From assembly GCF_905147365.1 (NCBI RefSeq), contig NC_056418.1, positions 278,001 through 342,000 of the forward strand: a DNA stretch of 64,000 nt, given 5' to 3'. Each line of letters starts with the position of its first letter. Position 1 is the stretch's first letter. Position numbers and translations under genes: made by a program. The stretch comes from Aricia agestis (Eukaryota > Arthropoda > Insecta > Lepidoptera > Lycaenidae). The notes beneath the pieces are model-generated. The model was not told the origin of the DNA and ran no database searches. It saw only the letters and a list, made by a program, of their open reading frames with translations. This document shows, piece after piece, positions 12,101-19,800 of the stretch.

Positions 12101-14290
12101 ATATCAATTCGACCTATATGTATGTAATATTTCCAGAACTGTTTTCCTGTATGTTGATTATTGTAAGTCTATATCAGTATCAGTAATAGTCAGCGTCTGA
12201 ACAAATGTGGAATGTGAACAAAAGTGTATGTATGTATATTTTTATGTTTGTGTTCGCATTTCTCCGAAACTACAAGCCCGATTTAAGTGATTATTTTTTT
12301 GTTGTACTACTTACTAGGTATTGTTCAACTCGGGGAATACTGCAAGTTACATCAAAATCGGTTCAGTAGTTTTTGAGATAGTGGCTTAAATAGACCCGAC
12401 GGCTACACCGCGACACCTGCATAGCTAGCACAAGCACGTAGACAAACGAAAGAAACTAAATTTTGACAGTTTTACCGGAAACACATTGGAGAAAAAGTTT
12501 CTTTCGTATCTCGATATCTTCCGCTTTTGAAAATCTATGTCAAGCATGACGAACCGCTTTTGACATTTAGTTTCTTGATTCTTTTTTTATTTTTATTATG
12601 GCACTTGGCTATAAAACCATGGCTAGTGTCGAGTAAATGGCGGCAAATTAAAAAAATCGATGTATAGCAACCCTGTCTATAGCCGGAATTATAGTTTTGA
12701 TCTACAAACTACGAATAATAAAGTTCCTTAGTTTTTATTATTCGTATTTCGTAAATCAAAACTATAATTCTGGCTATAGACAAGGTTGCTACACGTCGAT
12801 TTTTTTAATTTGCCGCCATTTACTCGACACTGGCCATGGTTTTATAGCCGAGGTGCCTTATTTAAAAAAAAAGAACCAAGAAACTAAATGTCAAAAAAAT
12901 AATAATTGCCGTTGCTTTAATGGTTGCTATGGAAAGAGTTTCTTGTCTTTGTCCACTGAAACTCAAGTCGATGGGTGGTGCCATGCTCAGGAATAAGATA
13001 TGTAGACATGGGAAAGAAACTGCCATTACTTTCTTCCGAAGAATCGACTGGGAAACCCCGTGCTAGCTACGCTGCAGGGCTATCATAACAACATTAGACA
13101 TGGGAAAGAATCGAGATACTGACAGATTTTATCGACAAAATGGCGGGTTTCCATTTTCTGTCACTTTGTCTTGTCTAACTGTCACTGTCTATTCTTCCGT
13201 AGAAAGAAACCGTTTCTACACCTGCTGATGGCAAATTGAATTTCAACAACCGTCATTGAATGTTTCTAGACAAGATCTGATAAACCAGTACAACGCGGAG
13301 GAGATATTCGTGTTCCTGCTGTCGACGAAGGCGGGCGGGCTCGGCATCAACCTCACCGCCGCCGACACCGTCATCATACACGACATCGACTTCAACCCCT
13401 ACAACGACAAGCAGGCCGAGGACAGGTGAGACTTTCGCCTACAGATTCCTACTATCAGAGAAGTTGATTCCTAGGCAGATGACGGACACAAAATTGTTTC
13501 GAAAAAATCATCATCATCAGGTGATGATTTTTTCGAAACCAGTCATGTATTTAACAATTTTGTAATAAATATATTAAAATAAAGTGGAATAAGTGCAAGG
13601 AAAGTGTATAATTATTTAATTATAACTATATATTATTCCAGATGTCACCGCATGGGCCAGACGCGGCCGGTGACGATCTACCGGCTTCTGAGCGCGGGCA
13701 CCATCGAGGAGGGCATCTACCAGGTGGCGCAGGAGAAACTCAACCTCGAGAAACACGTCACCGGCGCTGACGGTACGATATACATAGTATTGGGTCTGTG
13801 CCCGGCCGCAGACGCAATATGCAGTTGAAAGACGCAAGTTGCAGTCTGGACTGACTGCTCTAGAGGACCGCGTTTAATTTTATACCGACCGCTCAAGAAC
13901 TGCTCGAGCGAGCTGTATGGTGGATATGAATTTAGTATGAAAATTCTGCAGTCGGTGTTGGACTGCAAGATGCGTCTATAGCCGGCCTATGACCGCACAG
14001 ACAATATTTTTTCATTAAAAAATTTAATAATTATTTTTAAGATAAAAACATAATCCTTTTGGCGTGAGATACTTTTAGTGGCTGCAAAATGTGCGATTCC
14101 CGTGCTTTAACAAATTTCTGTGTTAATGAAGTTGCATGATATTTTTTTTAATATTTTGTGATTAGCCCGGGATTATGTCGCATTGTGTACTAAATATTGT
14201 TTTTATTTCACAGAAAAAGATCCTCAGGAACAGAAGAATGTTGTTCGACTCCTGTCTGCGGCTCTCGGCCTCACCTCGCCCAACAAATGA
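1..14290 (+). CDS. SMARCAD1: SMARCAD1/Etl1-type SNF2 ATP-dependent chromatin remodeler, 3' fourteen exons
   Basis: Joined exons 3-101, 230-522, 2786-2951, 7363-7547, 7797-7990, 8249-8384, 9024-9159, 9890-10027, 10772-11011, 11249-11476, 11844-12055, 13270-13425, 13642-13772 and 14214-14290 give one open frame of 796 residues plus TGA; every intron is GT-AG and all phases fit. The human protein is about 1,026 residues, so roughly the N-terminal fifth lies upstream of the window. Order seen: CUE-like segment, acidic Ser/Asp linker, a helical region, then SNF2 lobe 1 (GLGKT, DEAH, TGTPLQNN) and lobe 2 (SQFTMMLD, STKAGGLGINL, DRCHRMGQTRPV). The family uses ATP to move or exchange nucleosomes in the nucleus, acting in heterochromatin inheritance and DNA end resection; that role is from family knowledge. 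Phrases such as HMLKNM, LLELMSLL.FVMPHMFS and LILDSGKF separate it from ISWI, CHD or INO80 families. All catalytic motifs are intact. Confidence 0.95.
230..522 (+). CDS. SMARCAD1: SMARCAD1 exon b (CUE second half and Ser-rich linker)
   Basis: Acceptor ttttag, donor AG|gtagac, leaving phase 2. It continues the CUE fold with LVKTTLSKHGWNEERCRDEL (the family's dileucine-type third helix region), then a Ser/Gly/Arg linker with the acidic run SEDDDY. The linker looks disordered. Confidence 0.88.
777..1156 (+). mobile_element. Non-autonomous Helitron-like element in SMARCAD1 intron
   Basis: Starts TCTATATA after A and ends GGGTCAGCTAG before T. It holds two tandem copies of a module (about 880-975 and 1005-1090) with the phrase cccggaaaaatgtacgg that recurs across the window. 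Confidence 0.65.
1229..2304 (-). mobile_element. Helitron-like element, family A
   Basis: On the minus strand it begins TCTATACTAATATTATAAA and ends with the hairpin CGCGGACGAAGTCGC(A)G, a short spacer and CTAG. It sits exactly between A and T, the Helitron target rule. Other copies are at 30.3, 31.1 and 59.3 kb. Confidence 0.75.
2358..2490. repeat. Foldback repeat, also present at 13.5 kb
   Basis: Arms of about 28 bp (ttatacactttcc...ttccac and its complement) flank a spacer with ttcgaaaccggtcatg. A copy lacking the left arm lies at 13508-13621, so two introns of the same gene carry it. Confidence 0.65.
2786..2951 (+). CDS. SMARCAD1: SMARCAD1 exon c (helical linker)
   Basis: Starts after tttag, completes a Ser codon across the junction and ends phase 0 at ATG|gtatgt. 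It encodes FEFLNTSTMNELSLLSGCSQ and then KKAEAIIAQRPFKGW, like the helix-hairpin-like segment between the CUE and ATPase regions of vertebrate SMARCAD1. The preceding 2.26-kb intron holds two Helitron-like elements and a foldback. Confidence 0.88.
3434..3668. repeat. Foldback repeat with nested inner hairpin
   Basis: Outer arms ttttacctgagt/actcaggtaaaa enclose inner arms gacgattgaaaa/ttttcaatcgtc. It probably is a MITE-type element. The rest of 2952-3433 is AT-rich intron with no further feature I can support. Confidence 0.5.
3805..4418 (+). repeat. Helitron fragment followed by a LINE 3' tail
   Basis: 3805-4110 contains the recurrent phrase aacgattactccgccgttt seen in the Helitrons at 29 and 42 kb. 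4270-4418 has the cttacgccggttcttctc and ccggtggtagg block and ends in (ttttga) repeats, as a non-LTR retrotransposon 3' end does. Confidence 0.5.
5160..5344. mobile_element. PIF/Harbinger-type MITE with TTA target duplication
   Basis: Termini GTCCGGCCGCACATT and the complement of GCCCGGCCGCACATT; TTA at 5157-5159 and 5345-5347. It is 185 bp, non-coding and in an intron. 4419-5156 and 5345-6170 are otherwise AT-rich intron with no recognisable gene. Confidence 0.75.
6173..6430. mobile_element. TA-flanked foldback MITE
   Basis: Nearly the whole 258 bp is two long inverted arms (gtgtaacaaaaataagtgat... and complement) around a short centre; it is flanked by TATA on both sides. One arm of the same family lies alone at 34991-35110. 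Confidence 0.75.
6435..6762 (+). mobile_element. Repeat family B with Helitron-type terminal hairpin
   Basis: Starts near attggaatctcggaatcgg and ends with a hairpin (here gagcaaagctc, full form ACCGAGCAAAGCTCGGT elsewhere) plus tcatccagg. Relatives lie at 28.6, 40.8 and 59.9 kb. Confidence 0.6.
6768..6999 (+). mobile_element. Helitron-like element abutting family B copy
   Basis: Starts near ctatatataaaactcaaagg and ends cgcgagtgaagccgtgggc plus aaaagctcgtgtagt, a decayed version of the GAAGCCGCGGGC hairpin tail. Confidence 0.5.
7363..7547 (+). CDS. SMARCAD1: SMARCAD1 exon d (pre-ATPase helix)
   Basis: Acceptor tttctttttcag, donor AG|gtgagg (phase 2). It encodes a long helix (LLSTRNNIQRLMKKCVGLA) leading into QPAILH just before the ATPase core. 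The upstream 4.4-kb intron is the longest in the gene and is filled with repeats. Confidence 0.9.
7797..7990 (+). CDS. SMARCAD1: SMARCAD1 exon e (Q-like motif, Walker A)
   Basis: Encodes LAPYQLVGLNWL, then GILADEMGLGKTVQ (motif I, nucleotide-binding P-loop) and HLVVVPAST (motif Ia). Acceptor ttacag, donor TTAG|gtgagt, phase 1. This exon alone identifies the SNF2 superfamily. Confidence 0.96.
8104..8229. mobile_element. Short MITE in SMARCAD1 intron; second copy at 30.6 kb
   Basis: Inverted ends ccaacgactgt / acagacgttgg. The 30594-30725 copy is the reverse complement, so the same ~130-bp unit occurs in two unrelated places. Confidence 0.6.
8249..8384 (+). CDS. SMARCAD1: SMARCAD1 exon f
   Basis: Begins after ggttgcag and makes a junction Asp codon, reading DNWSTEFERWCPSMRVSKYYG, then PPEERRQLR. 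It carries the lobe 1 strand before motif Ib; donor CCAC|gtgagt, phase 2. Confidence 0.94.
9024..9159 (+). CDS. SMARCAD1: SMARCAD1 exon g (DEAH, Walker B)
   Basis: Encodes VVYDEAHMLKNM, the motif II box that coordinates Mg-ATP. The vertebrate orthologue has DEGH here, whereas this one has the general SNF2 DEAH. Acceptor ttttcag, donor AAG|gtaagg, phase 0. Confidence 0.96.
9600..9870 (+). pseudogene. LINE reverse-transcriptase C-terminal remnant
   Basis: The frame around 9700-9775 reads PAEFLDQYNWQTFKKRAYSL, then LLN, matching the C-terminus of the LINE at 53.5 kb (VFPDQYDLQTSKKRAYSLLK). It is followed by the common tail gagtgtccatgggcgacgg. It lies in the intron upstream of the TGTP exon. 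Confidence 0.6.
9890..10027 (+). CDS. SMARCAD1: SMARCAD1 exon h (motif III)
   Basis: Encodes HRLLLTGTPLQNNLLELMSL then FVMPHMFSG, the lobe 1/lobe 2 coupling motif typical of Etl1-type remodelers. Acceptor cttgcag, donor GCT|gtaagt, phase 0. Confidence 0.96.
10161..10225. repeat. Perfect inverted repeat, 29-bp arms, 7-nt loop
   Basis: Left arm 10161-10189 and right arm 10197-10225 are exact complements (starting CGGATTTTAAATTTTAATTT); the loop is actactt. It is followed by a LINE-like tail (cacgtcaaacttataacatc). Confidence 0.85.
10772..11011 (+). CDS. SMARCAD1: SMARCAD1 exon i (start of lobe 2)
   Basis: Encodes AKRIMKPFVLRRLKRDVLQD and the LPKK turn that joins the lobes, then a helix (SERQQTLYKELIAGF). 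Acceptor attgacag, donor ACT|gtaagt, phase 0. A short charged stretch at its start (KVKTTKKVNGNTED) is the least conserved part. Confidence 0.94.
11249..11476 (+). CDS. SMARCAD1: SMARCAD1 exon j
   Basis: Encodes MMMDMRKLANHPLLVRTYYT and a helical insertion ending FEDLLCMSDFQIHQL, the SMARCAD1-specific spacer within lobe 2. Acceptor aatttcag, donor CAT|gtgagt, phase 0. Confidence 0.93.
11844..12055 (+). CDS. SMARCAD1: SMARCAD1 exon k (motif IV)
   Basis: Encodes LILDSGKFLKLDSML, VLVFSQFTMMLDVLE and YLRLDGST, the helicase C-lobe motifs IV and IVa. Donor AG|gtaatg, phase 2. The following intron carries a 0.3-kb foldback repeat. Confidence 0.95.
12567..12885. mobile_element. Long foldback element in SMARCAD1 intron
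   Basis: Two arms of about 135 bp (tttagtttcttg...ctatagccggaattatagttttgat and a near-complement) around a roughly 30-bp centre. A transcript would form a long hairpin in the pre-mRNA. 12056-12450 and 12890-13260 hold other degenerate repeat pieces. Confidence 0.75.
13270..13425 (+). CDS. SMARCAD1: SMARCAD1 exon l (motif V)
   Basis: Encodes FVFLLSTKAGGLGINLTAAD, then VIIHDIDFNPYNDKQAED (motif V and the conserved Asp-Asn loop). The acceptor is tgtttctag and the donor AG|gtgaga, phase 2. Confidence 0.95.
13508..13621 (+). repeat. Copy of the 2.36-kb intron repeat next to exon m
   Basis: Repeats the right part of 2400-2495, including ggaataagtgcaaggaaagt and the trailing tataattatttaatta, and stops about 20 bp before the acceptor of the next exon. 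Confidence 0.65.
13642..13772 (+). CDS. SMARCAD1: SMARCAD1 exon m (arginine finger, motif VI)
   Basis: Encodes RCHRMGQTRPVTIYRLLSAG, with the arginine finger, then TIEEGIYQVAQEKLNLEK. The acceptor attattccag lies only about 20 bp after an interspersed repeat that fills the end of the intron; the donor is G|gtacga, phase 1. Confidence 0.94.
14214..14290 (+). CDS. SMARCAD1: SMARCAD1 terminal exon
   Basis: Starts after ttatttcacag, completes a Glu codon and encodes QKNVVRLLSAALGLTSPNK, then TGA. The end matches the short ADIATLLKTSMGL-like tail of vertebrate SMARCAD1. Confidence 0.88.
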
Positions 14291-14375
14291 TTGTTGGCCT
14301 CCGACACCATTGTCATCGACTAGTGAAGTGAAGCGAAACAAAGTGACTAGTGGACGAAGTGAAGTGACACAGTGA

Positions 14376-14381
14376 AATAAA
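14376..14381 (+). terminator. Polyadenylation signal of the SMARCAD1 gene
   Basis: AATAAA 86 bp after the stop, followed by a GT-rich stretch. Alternative AATAAA hexamers in the 15.74-15.77 kb region could give a longer 3' UTR. Confidence 0.6.
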
Positions 14382-16025
14382 ACATGTAGTATAATTACCA
14401 TCAAATGATATTGGATGTTTTACCATCTCAAAGATATTTATTAGCGCTATCTGCAGTGCCGAATGTGCAACCTAAAAGTTATTTACTTTTTATTTAGTTC
14501 ATTTTAATTTAGTTAATAATTTACTTTCATAGTTTTGATGTATTACAAACTGCTGAACCAATTAAGATGATTTTTTAAAGGATGACGTGTCGAAGATTAC
14601 TACTTAATTGAACAATTGATTAAAATCCCTTGTGTATTTTGAGCTCGGGGCAATAGAACTAGGGAACAATATAGATTATTGATATTTTTAAGTATTTTCA
14701 GTTAAAAAAAAGCCTTTAAAAGCTATATGAGCTACTCTGGCGCGAGCTTATACCCAATTATCTTCTTATTACATGTATGTTAATATTAAATAATAAGTCA
14801 TTATTACTCCCACCTAAACTTCCATTCCTTAACCGAAAGAAGCAAGCCATTGCAATATTTATTTGAAATAGTAATAATGATAACGGGTGATATATTTGTA
14901 AACAATAGTGTCGAGTACTAAAATAGTTAGTAGGATAGCCTTAGAATATAATAATCCTTTTTTCATAACGAACTGGATTGAAGATGAAAAAAAAGAGAAT
15001 GATTTGGCAATATTTTTTAAATCAATAATTGGCTTTAGATCTACGTAAGTACTAAGTACCTTTTTTTGCTATAATTGTTGTTTTAATAATATTATTCTAC
15101 TGACTTAATTATCCAGGTGTAAATAATTAACTGTTTGTACGTAAAAAAATCATAGTGAAAATATTCTCTGGAAGAATTTAAGTACGAAAAAGTTTTGCCT
15201 CTTAAAGTATGTCATTGAATAATTTTTGTTTATTCTGATTACTGATAAAAAGATATTGTATACAAATGGACAGACAACAGGCCAAAGTAATGGCTATTTG
15301 TATGTAGACAGGACGAAAAGTTTGTATTACTTACGTACGCTAATATAGATGGCGCTGGTGACGCAAATATAGACATTTGATAGATATATTTAAGACAATG
15401 AAAGAGAGAGAAGTCAAATGTATACAGTATGAAACTCAGAGAGAACTGTTTCCCTCGAGTGAAGTATGCTAGAGTTTCTTAAGAATTTTAAGCACTTTTG
15501 TGGGAAAACCTTTTTTTCATCCTTTTTAACCTAACGGTCAGAATATTTGTAGACCAGATAACTGATTACGTCTACAGATATTTTGACCTACTTTTGTATT
15601 GGTTTCATGCTGCACTGCCAAATATGAACATCATTGTATGAAAAACAAACTGAATTATATAACTGAAATGTTTGAACCTCAAATACCGATAATAATATTT
15701 AAATTTTGCACTACGATTCGACTTGTAATTACTTGTGTACGGTAAATAAAGCTTCAATAAAAGGATATCTTTATATAAGACGTGACATGTTTTACTTTAC
15801 CACCGTTTTACAGATGAAATGTGATATTTTCAGGTTTCATTTGACATTATAGAATGTGGTGTGTACAAATCATATTCCTACCTGTGAAAAGAATACATAA
15901 ATATTATGTGCGAGTAGGACGAGTAGAGAATAGAGATGGGGCAATGAATTTTTATGCGCTCCGCGATCAGACCATAGACCTATTAGTACGGGACACGGAT
16001 GCCCTAGAACCATATTTTTTTATTA
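14382..16025. other. AT-rich downstream flank, no gene seen
   Basis: Possible long 3' UTR of the SMARCAD1 gene (AATAAA cluster near 15.75 kb). No coding frame, clear repeat boundary or RNA gene can be supported. Confidence 0.4.
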
Positions 16026-16110
16026 CTATTTTAGAGGACCGGTTGGTCTCTCTAAGAGTTCACTAGAGGTCGGAGGAGTAAAGAGTAAAACTCGATTTAC
16101 TGTGGTGAAC

Positions 16111-16147
16111 TGAAGTGATTTATTTACAAAAATGCGCTGCTTATATA
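16111..16147 (-). promoter_or_regulatory. Candidate sense core promoter of the LTR
   Basis: The minus strand has TATATAAG (16147-16140) and an initiator-like TTCAGT with its A opposite 16111, about 35 nt apart; AATAAA (16124-16119) lies between them. The same arrangement is at 21195-21231. Confidence 0.5.
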
Positions 16148-16367
16148 CAAAAAAATGAGTTAATTATTATTATTACAAAATGTACAAAGGTTAAAAGATT
16201 GATTGTGATTGGCTATTACAATTAGAAAGAGATGTACAGAAAGGGATAAAAACATTTACAAAAATTAGAAAGGGAAAAAAATTGAATAAGAAATATTTAC
16301 AAGGTAATTATGATTGCCGCGCGAGAAACTGGCCGCGCCGCGGCGCGCGGCGCTGGCATCGCCCGAG

Positions 16368-16402
16368 TATAAATATGGGCTCTCGCGGGCCGCGAATTCA
16401 GT
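16368..16402 (+). promoter_or_regulatory. Candidate antisense core promoter in the LTR
   Basis: On the plus strand TATAAATA at 16368-16375 and TTCAGTC with its A at 16400, 32 nt apart: ideal arthropod TATA/Inr spacing. It reads opposite to gag-pol. A GCCGCCATTTTG (YY1/Pho-like) site follows at 16470-16481. The right LTR repeats it at 21452-21486. Confidence 0.5.
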
Positions 16403-16802
16403 CCGCGCGCGCATTCCATACCGACGACGTCTCGCTGCCGGTCGCCGCCGTGCCGGTAATAATTGTAGTGCCGCCATTTTGTGAAGATGGAAGCTCTGCA
16501 AACGCCATGAAGACCGTAGCCACGCTGCGAAGATCCCTCGCTCGACGTAGCCGCGATGTGAAGACGCGTAGTGTTGTTGCGAAAAATTCTTATTAGAAAA
16601 ATGCCTTTTTCAAGGCCGGTTCATGTCCGGTATTATTACACGGACAGCTGTTTCTCTCGTCATGCGAACGTACGTTCTTTGCAGAGCGATTTTCTTCTGT
16701 GTTTCAACTTCTATAACGAACGTATACAAAGACGGCGTGCGTTCTTTTCAGAGCGCGTTGTTTTCGTTGTTTCATCGGCGAACGAACGTAGGTACTGCTA
16801 CA

Positions 16803-16815
16803 GTGCTCCCCCTCA
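16803..16815 (-). other. Polypurine tract
   Basis: TGAGGGGGAGCAC on the minus strand directly before the 3' LTR. The TGA is also the gag-pol stop codon, so the coding frame ends inside the plus-strand primer region. Confidence 0.65.
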
Positions 16816-19800
16816 AGCGAAGCGTACCGGCAGTCTGACGACACGGCCTGTTCTTGTTGTCTTCTGTGCTGGACTTGCTGGTGACTTCTGCTTGATCGGT
16901 GTTGCACTTGGTAATGGTTGTGAGGTAACAGGTAAAGGTAATGAGGTAACGGTAAAAGGTAATGAGGTATTTTGAGGTAAATTATTGGTATGTGAAGGTA
17001 AGTTGAGAATTACCGGTGACTGTTGTACATTGCTCGTTGACTCGCCGAGGTAATCTTCACTCAGTATGTAGGCGGGCTTCAAACGATCGATGGATACTGT
17101 TGCTGTGCGATCGGGTAGTTGTATTACGAAGTATTTTTCTTCTCGTCGGAGAACTTTGTACGGCCCGTCGTACGGTGTTTGAAGTGGTTTCCTTACGGCG
17201 TCGTTACGTAAAAATACGTATTCGCACGTAAGTAGATCACGATGTATGAAGATGTTGCGTTGGTTACCGTGGCGCTGTACATTGATTTTCGGCTTGAGAG
17301 AGTTGATGTTTTTTCGTAGTTGCTCGATGTAGGTATGATCTAGGCTCGATGATGATGATGATGGTGTTGTTTCGAAGAAGTCGGCCGGTAAACGTAGGTT
17401 ACGGCCGTAGGTTAATTCGGCGGCGCTGACTCCGGTGTCCTCTCGTATGGCGGCGCGTAGTCCGAGTAAAACTGTAGGTAGCTCGTCGATCCACGATGTA
17501 TTACTGTTGATGAGTCTTGTTTTCAGTGAATTCTTGAGACTTCGATGCCAGCGTTCGATCATGCCGTTAGATTGCGGGTGATACGGCGTTGTACGGGTTT
17601 TTTCTATTCCCATACATCGAGTTAGGTTGACGAACAGCTGACTCTCGAACTGGCGTCCTTGATCGGTTGTTATTGTAGTCGGACACCCGAATCTCGCTAT
17701 CCATTGCTCGTAGAATACTCTTGCGACGGTTTCGGCGGTGATGTCGGTGAGTGGTACAGCTTCAGGCCATTTTGTCGAGCGATCGATCATAGTAAGTAGG
17801 TATCTATGACCAGTCGCTGTTGTAGGCAGCGGTCCGATGATGTCGGTGTGTGTATGTTGAAAGCGGTCGACTTGTGGGTATGTCGACACGGCGCTCGATG
17901 TATGTCGTTGTATTTTGCTTCGCTGACATTGTATGCAGGTTTTCGTCCACTCGCTAATGTCGGAGTTCATTGACGGCCAGAAGAATTTTTGCGCGATGAG
18001 TTTCCTTGTTGCTTTTGTTCCAGGATGACTTATGTTATGAATGGAGTCGAACACGGCGCGTCGAAAGTCTTGTGGAATGTACGGCCGAACGTATTTTGTT
18101 GAAGTTTCGCATACAATCTTGATATCGGAGTTAGGTAGCGTAGTTGTTTTGAAACTTAAGTTTTCTTGGCTGTAGAGTGTAGGTAACGTGCTATCTCGCT
18201 CTTGCGCGCGAGATAACTCTTCATAATTTACAGCTGACGGCGTGTTTATTGTTTCGATGCGGCTGAATGTATCGGCGACTATGTTGTCTTTTCCGCTGAT
18301 ATGACGAATGTCGTGCGTGAATTCGGAGATAAAAAGTAGTTGTCGAGTTCTTCTCGGAGTTTCCGATGTTGATGTTTTCTTCTGTAGGGCGAATGTCAAT
18401 GGCTTGTGGTCGGTGAATATAATGAGTTCTCGGCCTTCGAATATTTTTCTGAAGTATTTTACTGACATGTAGATAGCTTGAAGTTCGCGATCGTAAGTGC
18501 TGTACTTCGTTTGCGCTGTTGTAAATTTCTTCGAGAAGTAGCCGAGTGGTTGCCATTTGTTATTGTTGAATTGTTGTATTACAGCTCCCGCTGCGGTGTC
18601 CGAGGCGTCGGAGAAAATAGCGATCGGTGCTTTGTGATTCGGGTGGGCAAGCAAAACAGCGTTTTTGATGCTATTTTTGCATGCCGTGAATGCTTCTTTT
18701 GATGTCTCGTTCCACTCGATCGGTGTCTTGTCTCGCTTTTTCGCATTATGTAGGTATGCGTGTAGCGGGGCTTGAATTGTAGCGGCGTTCGGAATGCTGT
18801 CTCGGTAGAAGTTTAGCATGCCGAGAAAACGTCGTAATTCTTCTATGTTCTTCGGTAGCGGAAAATCTTCGATGGCTTGTAGTTTATCTTGTGGCGGCTT
18901 GATTCCGTCGCTGTTTACGGTGAAGCCGAGGAATTTTACTTCTTGTTTTCCGAGTACACATTTGGCTGGGTTTATCGTGATTCCGTTTTCTTCTAGACGT
19001 TGAAGAACACACCGCAGGTGTTGGCGATGTTCTTCTTCGTTGCTGGATGCGATCAACAAGTCGTCGATGAACGAGAAGACGAAGTCGTAGCCTTGCAGTA
19101 TTTCGTGTATAAAACGTTGAAATGTCTGGCCTGCGTTCCTAAGGCCGGGACACATTCTCGGGAATTCGAATAAACCGAATGGTGTGATGATTGCTGTCTT
19201 CTCTATATCCTCTTCATGGACTGGTAATTGTTGGTAGGCTCGGTTCAAGTCGATCGTCGAGAAAATAGTTTTTCCGGCGAGTTGGAAAGTGAAGTCTCGT
19301 AGTCGGGGAATAGGGTAGCGGTCGGGCTTCGTTACTGCGTTTAGTCGTCGGTAGTCGCCGCATACCCTTATGTCGCCGTTTTTCTTCGGTACGACGTGAA
19401 GTGGAGAAGACCAGGCGCTCTTGCTGGGACGACAGAGACCTTGTTGCATCATATTTTCGAATTCTTTTTTCACTTGATTGTAGCGATGTGGCTGTAGCGG
19501 TCGGGCGCGACAATGTAGCGGTGGCCCAGACGTCTCGATGAAATGTTCGACGCTATGTTTCGGCGTGATGTTCATCGCTGTCAATCGTGTGATGCCGGGG
19601 AAGTCAGCTAGTATGTCGTGGTACGACTGCGTGCTGTCGACACTACGGACAGTAGGTACGTCCGTGTAGCGTCCGGGAGCGTTAATATGTAGACTGGTTC
19701 TCCCGTCGATGAGTCTTCTATTTTTCAAGTCGACTATGAGTTCGTGGTGTTGCAGGAAGTCGGCACCGAGGATTGGCTTCGAGACTGCGGCGACGATGAA

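Larger units (their letters stand above)
16030..16802 (-). repeat. 3' LTR of the gypsy element
   Basis: On the minus strand runs TGTAGCAGTACC ... CCGGTCCTCTAAA. It starts with TG but does not end in CA. It matches 21114-21886 base for base over the regions compared. Confidence 0.93.

Noticed and set aside
12697..12996. 99-codon frame in SMARCAD1 intron
   Set aside because: Falls inside the foldback element and its flank; no protein-like conservation.
16282..16596. 104-codon plus-strand frame, repeated at 21366-21680
   Set aside because: Identical because it lies in the two LTRs, and it starts upstream of the antisense TATA box; not a gene.
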